In this document: positions 8,685-16,329 of the stretch, in pieces
Numbering within the stretch: the stretch's first letter is position 1
Layout of the letters: every line of letters starts with the position of its first letter
Assembly (NCBI RefSeq): GCF_022601975.1
Contig: NZ_JAKVIR010000001.1
Coordinates: 124,001-188,000, forward strand
Direction of reading: 5' to 3'
Source: Pontibacter sp. E15-1
Lineage (GTDB): Bacteria; Bacteroidota; Bacteroidia; Cytophagales; Hymenobacteraceae
Length of the DNA stretch: 64,000 nt
Notes under the pieces: model-generated
Databases searched by the model: none
The model's input: only the letters and a program-made list of their open reading frames with translations
What the model was told of the DNA's origin: nothing
Translations under genes and position numbers: made by a program

Positions 8685-9972
8685 AGGTAAAGGGTTTTAA
8701 GTCATGCGCTTTGTGCACCAGCATTTGAAACACATTGGCCGCGTAAAGCACAGCCGTTACGGTAAAGGCTATGGCACCACCGAGTATAACCTGCTGGTGC
8801 CGCAGCAACACCCCCGCCACCAGCAGCACAAAGCCAACCAGGTAACTGATATTCTGCCAGCGCAGCAAGGTATGACTGTACATGTCCTTCGGAAGCGGCG
8901 TTTTGCACTTGCCTACATGAGCTTCGTAAACATGCATCCAGACAATGAAGGGCAGCGTTTTAAAGGTTTGTCCCAAGATAAGCGCTGTTATAAAGCCCAG
9001 GAAAACAGATATCCCATACACCAGGTACACAGAGGACAAAACTCCCTGCGGCAGCCCCAGATCGATGCTAACCGCAAATACCAGCACCAGCGGCAAAAGC
9101 AGTAGTGCCAGCGCCACAAATGTCTGTTTCATCCCTAAGTCCATTTCCTTGCGCTGCATTGTTTTGCGGGCATCGCGGAGATATAGCAGAAAAAACACTG
9201 CGCCTACCGTTACGAGGGCTGCGTAAGGTGCCAGCAACCCTGTGCGCAGCACCATGTGATCCAAAATAAAAAGAACCAGCCCCGCATTGATACAGGCATA
9301 GGACCACGTCAGTTTTCCGGTGCCGACCGGATGCGCCAGCAGGAACATCGGGATCAGTTTGGCACCAACGCCTATGATCAGCAGCAGGAACCAGCCAGCC
9401 ATCCCGATGTGGGCGTGAAGCTTAAGGTAGTGCACGTGCTCCTCCGGCAGAAACGGATAGGAGAAGTTCAGCGCCATCAGTAGGCCCACCAACCCCGTTA
9501 CCAATAGCCATAGGGCAGAGGTAACGATAAAATCTGCCTCTACCGTCCATTTAGGTGCCCGGCGTGCCGTCTGGAACACGTTGATGTTGAACAGCAGAAA
9601 GGACAGAAACAAAAGGCAGGCCGCCACATGCATCACCCAGCTTACATCAAAATTCCAGAATGCATAAGCCAGCAGGATGGTACCGGTGCTTAGCAGCGCA
9701 AAGGTAAAATGAGCCAGTCGCTCGCTGTATAGTCTGCCCTCCAGCACCACGGGCAGCAACTGGTACAGCGCCCCAAAAATAAGCATCGTGGCCCAGCCTA
9801 GCACCGCCACATGCGTGATTGCCAGCAGCTTGGGGTGAAAGTAGTGCCCGCCAAAAGCATCCGTAGAGAAGAGCAGCAGCACGCTGAGCGACAAGAAAGC
9901 AAGCGCAGCAAAGGCAAAATGCGGCAACACGACCCATTTCCCCGGTGAGGTGGAGGTAGCGGCAGTGCTCAT
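8665..9972 (-). CDS. Polytopic membrane protein, heme-copper oxidase subunit I-like / NnrS-like
   Basis: A 435-residue protein with about 12 predicted membrane helices and histidines inside helices (KLLAITHVAVLGWATM, LKLHAHIGMAGW, IVWMHVYEAHVG). Such proteins are annotated as cbb3-oxidase subunit I-like or NnrS-like and accompany NO genes in Bacteroidota. The full set of catalytic histidines of a true oxidase is not apparent, so a heme- or NO-related accessory role is likelier than oxygen reduction. It is in an operon with a DUF2249 protein upstream (7-base gap) and DUF59 downstream (overlap). A distant relative lies at 12688-13980. Confidence 0.65.
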   Translation of the reverse strand: MSTAATSTSPGKWVVLPHFAFAALAFLSLSVLLLFSTDAFGGHYFHPKLLAITHVAVLGWATMLIFGALYQLLPVVLEGRLYSERLAHFTFALLSTGTILLAYAFWNFDVSWVMHVAACLLFLSFLLFNINVFQTARRAPKWTVEADFIVTSALWLLVTGLVGLLMALNFSYPFLPEEHVHYLKLHAHIGMAGWFLLLIIGVGAKLIPMFLLAHPVGTGKLTWSYACINAGLVLFILDHMVLRTGLLAPYAALVTVGAVFFLLYLRDARKTMQRKEMDLGMKQTFVALALLLLPLVLVFAVSIDLGLPQGVLSSVYLVYGISVFLGFITALILGQTFKTLPFIVWMHVYEAHVGKCKTPLPKDMYSHTLLRWQNISYLVGFVLLVAGVLLRHQQVILGGAIAFTVTAVLYAANVFQMLVHKAHDLKPFTYENANR

Positions 9973-9979
9973 CGTTAAT

Positions 9980-10792
9980 TTATTTGTGGATCAGTAAGTA
10001 TACTTCGCCTGGGCCAGCTTCCAGTATGGCTACCGTGAAGCCGCGCTCCTCCAGCTGGGGCAACAGCAACTGCGGCACGCGCCGGTGATTTACGTGCAGG
10101 GCCCACCCAGCCGGCAGCTGCTCAAGCTCGCTTAGGATAGTCACCATTGGCTGTGGCATCTGTAAATGGCGTACATCTATGTTTTTCACCCTGTCGCCAA
10201 AGCATGTCAGTGCCTCCTCAAAGGTCTGCTCCTGCGCTGTGGTTTCTGTGGCTTTATGCGCTTCACTCCCATCTCCTGCCAGCCAGAAATACGTATGCAC
10301 CAGGTCCGGGCCCTTTGGTTCTGTGTAACAAGCATAGCCCTTTTTATGGAGTATGGCGATTAGAGGAGCTGGCTCAAACGTGTTGATGAGCAGTAGCGCG
10401 TTGCTTCTGTTTAGCGCATCCACCGCGCTCATGATTTTCAGAAAAGGGTCATTGCCTTTGGTAATATCCTCACACACATCCAGGGAAATTATACTTGCCA
10501 AGGGCAATTGCGCCAGGAATGCGGGCTTGGGGGCAATAGTCTCTTTCGGCTGCACAGCGGGTGCCTTATTAGTGGTGGTGAAGCCAAGCGGGGCCAGCTT
10601 TTCAAAAAAATCCTCTACTCCACAACCGCCAATCCGGGCAGCATCGGCGATGGTTACCCGCGAGGCCAGTATCTTCCGGAGCAAGGGGTTGCGCAGCTTT
10701 TCAAAGTTCCTGTTGATGGAGGCGATGGCTTCTACAGCCTCAGGATTTACCTTTATCAGGGCAGATAGTTTAGTGTTTGCTTCTATGTTCAT
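9980..10792 (-). CDS. DUF1858-DUF2249-DUF2249 protein
   Basis: A 270-residue cytoplasmic protein. The N-terminal 75 residues look like DUF1858 (LSALIKVNPEAVEAIASIN, then GGCGVEDFF). Two DUF2249 modules follow, at about 100-170 (SLDVCEDITKG) and 195-268 (NIDVRHLQMPQP ... GWALHVNHRRVPQLL). DUF2249 modules are SirA/TusA-like small folds often found with hemerythrins and NO or nitrite genes, but the biochemical role is not established. It lies 2 bases from the hemerythrin gene and 7 from the membrane-protein gene, so the three form one transcription unit. Confidence 0.75.
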   Translation of the reverse strand: MNIEANTKLSALIKVNPEAVEAIASINRNFEKLRNPLLRKILASRVTIADAARIGGCGVEDFFEKLAPLGFTTTNKAPAVQPKETIAPKPAFLAQLPLASIISLDVCEDITKGNDPFLKIMSAVDALNRSNALLLINTFEPAPLIAILHKKGYACYTEPKGPDLVHTYFWLAGDGSEAHKATETTAQEQTFEEALTCFGDRVKNIDVRHLQMPQPMVTILSELEQLPAGWALHVNHRRVPQLLLPQLEERGFTVAILEAGPGEVYLLIHK

Positions 10793-10794
10793 GG

Positions 10795-11304
10795 CTATAC
10801 CCTGTTAACTGAATGGGCCCAGAACTCGGGGGTAAAGGTATCGTGCTGCACTGCGTGCCGGTGCTCCAGCAGTTTCCCTGCCGTTTCCAGCTCATTGGAG
10901 TTCACCACCGCCTGCAGGTATGGAAAAAGCTGCCGCTCTTCCCAGCGTATATGATTCACCAGGTCCTGCTGCAGCACTTTGAACAGGCCTTTGTTCATTG
11001 GGCTGCCCTCAGCAATCAAATCAATCATTGCCTTTAGCAGCCGGTGCTCTTCTTTCAGTTGCAGCTGCATAGGGTCTTCTTTGGGTAACAGTCGGTTCAG
11101 CATCCACTCCTCCTCCTCGCAGTGTACCTTCAGAATATTATTCCAGAAGTAATTTACATAGGAGCGCATCACCTGGAGGTCTGCACCGTTCTTTAGCCCC
11201 TGGCGCAGCTTCCAGCAGAACAACAAACCAAAATGGTGCTCCCTTGAAAGTGGCACCAGGCTTTTGTCTCTCTTTTGGGGTATAGTGGCCTCGTTCATGA
11301 TCAT
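10795..11304 (-). CDS. Hemerythrin domain protein
   Basis: A 169-residue hemerythrin-like protein. The four-helix bundle ligands are visible as SREHHFGL, HCEEEEWML, EEHRLL and HIRWEERQLFPYL, plus a late EHRHAV, which together supply the His/Glu/Asp set for a di-iron site. It likely binds O2 or NO, or stores iron, in the cytoplasm. It is the first gene of the unit that continues through DUF2249, the membrane protein and DUF59. It is not the RIC type, as it lacks the cysteine-bearing ScdA_N part that its neighbour at 11480-12451 has. Confidence 0.87.
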   Translation of the reverse strand: MIMNEATIPQKRDKSLVPLSREHHFGLLFCWKLRQGLKNGADLQVMRSYVNYFWNNILKVHCEEEEWMLNRLLPKEDPMQLQLKEEHRLLKAMIDLIAEGSPMNKGLFKVLQQDLVNHIRWEERQLFPYLQAVVNSNELETAGKLLEHRHAVQHDTFTPEFWAHSVNRV

Positions 11305-11319
11305 GGTTTTTAGGGTCAG

Positions 11320-11481
11320 GATTGACAGAGTTTAAGGATTCGCAGAAGTTTACCCACAGAGGATACCCCACCCCAGACCCCCTCGGAAGTTTGGGGTGGG
11401 GTACCCGCTACAGCGGTAAGGCGCTAACAGTATCTGCCCGCGCTGCGGAATCTGTAAAACACTCCACAGACTCTGACAATC
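11320..11481. repeat. 162-bp palindromic spacer element with strong central hairpin
   Basis: The whole spacer between the RIC and hemerythrin genes is a nested dyad. Outer arms are GATTGACAGAG (11320-11330) and CTCTGACAATC (11471-11481); middle arms GATTCGCAG (11337-11345) and CTGCGGAATC (11443-11452); inner perfect stem TACCCCACCCC (11364-11374) and GGGGTGGGGTA (11393-11403). No T-run follows on the minus strand, so it is more likely a mobile or REP-like element or an mRNA-processing hairpin than a terminator. Confidence 0.6.
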
Positions 11482-12451
11482 AATTTGACTTCAATGTTTC
11501 TTTCTCCAGCTCCAGTGCTTTGGGAAACAGGATGTTGTTTTCCAGGTGGATGTGGCGGTGCAGATCCTCCTCAAATTCCTGCAGCTTCTTGAAGGCAACG
11601 GTATAGGTAGCGCAGGCATCAGGCGGCAGCGTGTAGTTGTTTGTCTTCTCACGGATGGCCTCCAGCTCCTTCCCGGCTTGCTCGTGCTCCATCTCCATCA
11701 TGTTAATCGGGTTTTGAATCGTGCCGAATGCCGGTTCATCTAATAGTATACCCTGCTTCTTCGCCTCATCCAGTTGCTTGATGTATGGGAACAACACGCG
11801 CTCCTCTTTCGGCATGTGCGCTTCCAGTTCGTTGGCCACATTCACGAAATGCCTGGCTACCTCCAACAATTCCGGGTGGCTCTTGCCGTGCACGCTGGCG
11901 ATTTTGGTGGTGTACTCATACAGTGCCGGGATAGCCTCCCGCACATAGGTATGGTGCATGTTCACGATGTAGTCCGCCAGGAAGGACGGCTGCCAGTTGG
12001 CGTAGTCGGTTTCCCGTGCATTGGCTGTCGTGGTGGTGGAGGTGGTGTTCAGTTCATTCTCCAGCGCCTCTTTATCGACGCCCTTTTCCTCACAGGCCTG
12101 TGCCACGGTTTTTTTGCCACCGCAGCAGAAGTCAATGCCGTACTTCTTAAACACCTGCGCCTTCCGAAAATCACTGGCCACCAGCTCGCCAATTGTCTCG
12201 CCGTCAGCCTGGATAAGTTTGGTAATCTTCACCTCCCATACCTCTGGGCCCTGCGCCAGGTACTCCCACTTAAACGTGCTGCCGCGCTCGCCCAGCAGCT
12301 GGTAGTACAGTGGTTTCGGGTCGTGGTCGTTGTGGATGATAAAAGCTGCGCCGCCTTGCAGGCGATCAAACATCTCGAAAATAGTCGGGTGCTTCAGGCG
12401 TGGCTCTATGATGGTCACATCCAGTGTTTCTATGTTTTGTGTTGCCTCCAT
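11480..12451 (-). CDS. ric: DUF2249-RIC fusion: iron-sulfur cluster repair di-iron protein
   Basis: The protein joins an N-terminal DUF2249 domain (about 1-95, from LDVTIIEPRLKHPTIF) to a complete RIC/YtfE/ScdA protein. The ScdA_N part has the hallmark FCCGGKKT with paired cysteines, and the hemerythrin part follows with HHTYVRE, HGKSHPEL, HMPKEERVLFPY, EMEHEQAG and HRHIHLENNILFP. RIC proteins restore iron-sulfur clusters after NO or oxidative damage. I place the start at the second ATG (12451) because the predicted -7 box leaves a normal leader; an ATG at 12475 is possible. A 26-bp dyad over the -33 region fits repression by an NsrR-like protein. Confidence 0.88.
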   Translation of the reverse strand: MEATQNIETLDVTIIEPRLKHPTIFEMFDRLQGGAAFIIHNDHDPKPLYYQLLGERGSTFKWEYLAQGPEVWEVKITKLIQADGETIGELVASDFRKAQVFKKYGIDFCCGGKKTVAQACEEKGVDKEALENELNTTSTTTTANARETDYANWQPSFLADYIVNMHHTYVREAIPALYEYTTKIASVHGKSHPELLEVARHFVNVANELEAHMPKEERVLFPYIKQLDEAKKQGILLDEPAFGTIQNPINMMEMEHEQAGKELEAIREKTNNYTLPPDACATYTVAFKKLQEFEEDLHRHIHLENNILFPKALELEKETLKSN

Positions 12452-12491
12452 AAGGATTAAATTTTGATGTGTCATGGATATATTAACACTG

Positions 12492-12540
12492 TAAATGTAT
12501 GGAACAGCCAGCAGAATAAAAGAGTGAAAAGTCTTTTATT
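12492..12540 (-). promoter_or_regulatory. RIC promoter with 26-bp operator dyad
   Basis: A perfect inverted repeat, AATAAAAGA (12515-12523) and TCTTTTATT (12532-12540) with an 8-bp spacer, lies 15 bases upstream of a near-consensus Bacteroidota -7 box (TACATTTA on the minus strand, 12499-12492). It therefore covers the -33 position. The same dyad, one base different, lies over the nos promoter at 21402-21427. A repressor site is inferred; the Rrf2 regulator at 7881-8324 is the natural candidate. Confidence 0.7.
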
Positions 12541-12687
12541 AAGATGATCTTCATCATTCTTCTATGCAGGATTTGCAGACAGCTTCACCTCCTGTTATTC
12601 CATCTCGCCATACCAAAGCACTTCTACTCTATCAAAGTAAAAGCCCTCTCTCTCCTAAAGATTTGTCCTCCCACAGGCTATTTTCAT

Positions 12688-13980
12688 TTAAACTTTTTGC
12701 AGCGGAGGGTTTAGCTTAGGGCCACACCCAACAAGGGGGCGACTCCTCCCACGCACCTGCGCAGCAAAAAAGAGCAGGATGCCGAGTGGCAAAAACACAC
12801 TCATTCCCAAAAGTAGCTGGTGGTAATACTGTATCGCACCCCACCCTATCCAGAAGAGGACACCCTGCAAAAAGAGCAGTGCTTCTGTGCCGATAAAGGC
12901 AAGCACAAACAGTCCCATCCCCCACTTGCTCATGCTGTATCGGAAGCTTAGCCACCCCTGCTGCGCAAAGAAAGTAACTATAAAAAAACTGATAAAACCG
13001 ATGAGCACCAGGTGCAGATAGCCTATGATAAAGAAGCGAAGCCGGAACGCTAAATCAGCCATGTAGGGGAAAGCGGTAGCCAGTTGCATGACGGTCTTCA
13101 GCGAAAAAGCAAGTGCCGCAAGTATAGCCAATCCGCGGGTCGACCGGGCAAACAGAGCGCTGACCTGATTATAGACGGGCAAAAGCATCAGCAGTAAAAC
13201 GCCCCATGCCAGCACCTGCGCAAAAGCAGCGGTGCCCCCCGCTATGTAGACAATAGCATTTGGCTTCGTCCAGAGAACCGACAGCAGGTAAGCTGGCAGG
13301 CAGGCCCAGAACATGAGCCGGAAAATGAGCTTGCCGGATTTCCTGCTGAAGGAAATCCGGTAGTGCTCCAAGAGCCAGAAAAGCAGGCCCAGCACAGCAA
13401 ACGTAAACCAACCATTGTAGAGAAAATGCAGGTAAAAATAGATCGTGTTGAAGTAAGCTACACTACCGCTATACCCCAACGCCATGATCGGTCCCATCGC
13501 CCATGGCCCCAAGGAAGATAGCGCCAGGAAGAAGAGCGCCGCTTTTACAAAAAGCAGGGAAAACCGGTGCCTGCCCTTGCTTAGCCTTGCCTTCTGGGTA
13601 TCCTTTAGAAATCGGTAAATAAACCAGTAACTCAGCAGAATGTGGGCTGTGGAGAAAGTAATAGAAACTGCTCCATACCCTTGCACCGGAAAGCTGAGCA
13701 GCATCCCCAACACCGCCCCCTGCGACAGCCAGAACTGCCAGGTATACGTCTCCTTATCGGCCAGCTCTGCCGGTAAGAAAGCTGTAAGTAGCGCGATAAA
13801 CATGGCCGAATAAAGCCAGCCGAGCAAAGCCACGTGTGAGTGGGCGTGCAGCAGGAACTTAAAGTTCAGGTCTGCAACGGGCGCCACAAATATCCACCGC
13901 AGCAACAGGCCCAGAAAGGCAACCACTACTAAGTTTAGTAGTGCCACCAGCAGCCAGGTTCTTTTTGCGTATAGGTTCAC
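12688..13980 (-). CDS. Polytopic membrane protein, oxidase subunit I-like
   Basis: A 430-residue protein with about 12 membrane helices. Histidines sit within or at the ends of helices (LLHAHSHVALLGW, FSTAHILLSYW, YLHFLYNGW, YLHLVLIGF), a pattern shared with the 8665-9972 protein, although the two are only weakly alike. It belongs to the loose heme-copper/NnrS-like group found beside NO and N2O genes in Bacteroidota. The catalytic ligand set of a working oxidase is not evident. A thioredoxin-like gene lies 19 bases upstream. Role unknown; an NO- or heme-related membrane function is inferred from position. Confidence 0.6.
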   Translation of the reverse strand: MNLYAKRTWLLVALLNLVVVAFLGLLLRWIFVAPVADLNFKFLLHAHSHVALLGWLYSAMFIALLTAFLPAELADKETYTWQFWLSQGAVLGMLLSFPVQGYGAVSITFSTAHILLSYWFIYRFLKDTQKARLSKGRHRFSLLFVKAALFFLALSSLGPWAMGPIMALGYSGSVAYFNTIYFYLHFLYNGWFTFAVLGLLFWLLEHYRISFSRKSGKLIFRLMFWACLPAYLLSVLWTKPNAIVYIAGGTAAFAQVLAWGVLLLMLLPVYNQVSALFARSTRGLAILAALAFSLKTVMQLATAFPYMADLAFRLRFFIIGYLHLVLIGFISFFIVTFFAQQGWLSFRYSMSKWGMGLFVLAFIGTEALLFLQGVLFWIGWGAIQYYHQLLLGMSVFLPLGILLFFAAQVRGRSRPLVGCGPKLNPPLQKV

Positions 13981-13999
13981 GTTCTACGTGTGTACTGTT

Positions 14000-14638
14000 T
14001 CAGGTAGTGGCTTCCGCCTTCACTCCTTTAGCGGCCAAAGTTTCCTGCACTAGTTTCAGCAGATCTTGCTGCAGGCTTTGGCTGCGGTCTTTTGCGTACC
14101 AAAGCTGTACCTGCTGTACAAGGGTATCATGGTCAGCGGCTGGGTTACTGGCTTTATATTGCAGCACCTTCTCCTGAATAGCAACCGGACACGGGCCCCA
14201 TGTAAAGACCCGCTCACCGGTCTCCCCATCCACACAAATGAGCTTGGGAATTGAGCGGCTACCGTTCGTCAGGCAAGTGTTCATGAGGGCGGGGTTCTCG
14301 TCGCGCAGCAACACGGTCAGCGCAACGGAAGGGGCTTCTGCGGCGATACCCGCAATAGCCGGAAGCAACTGCGCCCCGTCCCCGCACCAGGCTTCCACCA
14401 GCACGAGCCAGCTCCAGTTAGGCTGGTGCTGCTGTAGTAGGCTTCCTAGCGTGGGCAAGAGAGAGAACTGCTTTTCCACCCGCTTCATGCGTTGCTGGTT
14501 AAGTTTTGTAAATGCTATTTTCTGTTTTGTCTGCTCGTTGCCCGTTGTTGACTGGTTACCTGTCAACTCTTCTGTCAGGGTTTTGTAAGCTTTATAGGTG
14601 AGCGGGTTCACCAGTTCCAGGGGTAGTGTATACTGCAT
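14000..14638 (-). CDS. Thioredoxin-fold protein with single active-site cysteine
   Basis: A 212-residue cytoplasmic protein from the ATG at 14638 (a start nine codons upstream is possible). A thioredoxin-like fold is indicated by WLVLVEAWCGDG and, later, SRSIPKLICVDGETGERVFTWGP, where the Ile-Pro is the cis-proline loop. Only the first active-site cysteine is kept (W-C-G-D in place of W-C-x-x-C), as in the 'thioredoxin_9' group, so it cannot form the usual disulfide. It may act as a reductase with a resolving partner or in bacilliredoxin-like chemistry. It pairs with the membrane protein downstream and sits past the end of the nos operon. Confidence 0.75.
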   Translation of the reverse strand: MQYTLPLELVNPLTYKAYKTLTEELTGNQSTTGNEQTKQKIAFTKLNQQRMKRVEKQFSLLPTLGSLLQQHQPNWSWLVLVEAWCGDGAQLLPAIAGIAAEAPSVALTVLLRDENPALMNTCLTNGSRSIPKLICVDGETGERVFTWGPCPVAIQEKVLQYKASNPAADHDTLVQQVQLWYAKDRSQSLQQDLLKLVQETLAAKGVKAEATT

Positions 14639-14773
14639 ATCAATCACTTTTGCTTGTCTGTACAAGTGTACTGATACTAAAGCAGGTATAAAATGACTTA
14701 CATCACTTCCGCCCCTCTTCTGTTGCGGGTATAACAGGGGATATCAAAACTACTGCTATCAGCAATTATGAAA

Positions 14774-14801
14774 AGCGCGCAGGCAACTTTTCCTGCGCGC
14801 T
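14774..14801 (-). terminator. Terminator of the nos operon
   Basis: AGCGCGCAGG (14774-14783) pairs with CCTGCGCGCT (14792-14801), 8-nt loop. On the minus strand the stem is followed by TTTTCATAATT. It lies 51 bases beyond the nosY stop. Confidence 0.75.
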
Positions 14802-14851
14802 CGCAGCGCACCAAAACACTTAACTCAATTCTGCCGCGGCAGGCACGCTAC

Positions 14852-15619
14852 TCACAAATCTCTCCTTGAGAAGATCCTTCTTGAACTCAGCACCGGCACC
14901 AGTATCCATACCAGAAGCAGACCGAAGGCCAGCCCGATTCCCCACAAGCTGCCAAGTATACTTTTGTACAGTGCCCCGGTATACCCCATCAACGCAGAGA
15001 CATCCAGGTGCAGCAGCACGATGATTCTTCCCAAGTCGACCGGGTTAAACGCTGTAAGGGCAAGAGTGGCATGCTCCAGCGGGTAATCGCTGAATGAGTA
15101 AAGTATGAACAGCACAATCCCATCATAAATCAAGGCGAAATAGAACCACAGCAGCAGCGCAATACCAATGCCTTTGGCTTTATCGCGGGTTATAACTGAG
15201 GCCAGAAAAGCCAGCGCCACGAAAATGAACGTGATAAAAACGCCTGTCAGCACCAGGTATAAGCCTGTTATACTTGCACCAAATAGCATTACCGGCAGGC
15301 CCACCCCAAGTATAAATGCCCCGGAAAGGGAACAGGACACACCCAGGTATTCGCTCATAAAGATCTTGCTGCGGTTGATCGGTTGCGCAACCAGCAGCTC
15401 CATGAACTCATAGGAGTTGTAAAAATGGGTGGTCGCAAACACAATGCTGATCAAGGGCACCGTGAGCAGCACCAGGTTTAACAGGCTAAGTATACCTTTA
15501 TCCGGGCTGCCGCCCAGGTTAAATAACCCGACAGAAAGCAACAGCAGAAACAGGGTATAAGCCAGCACAATTTTGTTCCGGACGATATCGTAGAAAACGT
15601 ATTTAATGATCTTGTTCAT
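14852..15619 (-). CDS. nosY: ABC transporter permease NosY
   Basis: A 255-residue permease with about six membrane helices (ABC-2 type). It works with NosF and NosD in building the copper centre of nitrous oxide reductase, where NosDFY is thought to deliver sulfur to the CuZ site. The start lies 2 bases after the nosF stop, and a terminator follows the gene, so it is the last gene of the nos operon. Identification rests on the fold type and on operon order (nosL-nosD-nosF-nosY). Confidence 0.88.
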   Translation of the reverse strand: MNKIIKYVFYDIVRNKIVLAYTLFLLLLSVGLFNLGGSPDKGILSLLNLVLLTVPLISIVFATTHFYNSYEFMELLVAQPINRSKIFMSEYLGVSCSLSGAFILGVGLPVMLFGASITGLYLVLTGVFITFIFVALAFLASVITRDKAKGIGIALLLWFYFALIYDGIVLFILYSFSDYPLEHATLALTAFNPVDLGRIIVLLHLDVSALMGYTGALYKSILGSLWGIGLAFGLLLVWILVPVLSSRRIFSRRDL

Positions 15620-15621
15620 GG

Positions 15622-16329
15622 CTAGTCCTGCTCGTTCATGATTTTAGCAATAGCGCGGCTCAGGCGCTCTTCGTTGGCTTGGGCTTTGATGCCGGCAATG
15701 GTCTCGTGAAACTTGAGCTGACCGTCCATCAAACACAAAACCTCATCGGCCACTTCCTCTATCTCACTCATAATGTGGGAGGTGATCATGATCAGTTTGC
15801 CGCTCCTTTTCTCTTTCAGTATCTTGCACTTCAGGATCTCAGCCGAGACCGGGTCCAGGCCGGCAGTAGGCTCGTCAAGTATAAGTATCTGCGGGTTAAA
15901 CATGAAAGCCAGCGCGGCACTTACTTTCTGCTTGGTACCACCAGACAAAGCGCCCATTCGTTTCTCGTATATCGCCTCCAGACCATACAGCCCAATCAGC
16001 TCCTCATCGATCTGCTTTACATCTTTCCGGATGTCGCGGATCATGCCGATCACCTGGCGTATCTTCATGTTCTCGGGGTAGCGGCCAATTTGTGGCATAT
16101 ACCCTATCTTACTGCGGTAAGCATGTTTTTTCAGCACACTTTCTCCATCTATTTTAATGTCGCCGCCATCCGGTAATACCATACCAAGTATACACTTGCT
16201 CATAGTAGTCTTGCCCGACGCATTCGGACCGATAATGGATATTGCCCGGCCTGCCTCGAAGCTTGCGCTCACATTTTTCAGCACCTGCAGTTTACCGTAG
16301 GACTTGCGTAAGTTTTCTATCGCTATCAT
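15622..16329 (-). CDS. nosF: ABC transporter ATP-binding protein NosF
   Basis: A 235-residue ATPase. The Walker A motif is GPNASGKTT (about residues 34-42), the signature LSGGTKQK and the Walker B LILDEPTAGLDP. The Ser in place of Gly inside Walker A is tolerated in this family. It powers the NosDFY complex for CuZ maturation of nitrous oxide reductase. It overlaps the end of nosD by 38 bases and is followed at once by nosY, showing tight coupling. Confidence 0.93.
   Translation of the reverse strand: MIAIENLRKSYGKLQVLKNVSASFEAGRAISIIGPNASGKTTMSKCILGMVLPDGGDIKIDGESVLKKHAYRSKIGYMPQIGRYPENMKIRQVIGMIRDIRKDVKQIDEELIGLYGLEAIYEKRMGALSGGTKQKVSAALAFMFNPQILILDEPTAGLDPVSAEILKCKILKEKRSGKLIMITSHIMSEIEEVADEVLCLMDGQLKFHETIAGIKAQANEERLSRAIAKIMNEQD

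Noticed and set aside
12021-12460. Plus-strand frames opposite the RIC gene
   Set aside because: Shadows of the RIC coding region, which carries all hallmark residues.
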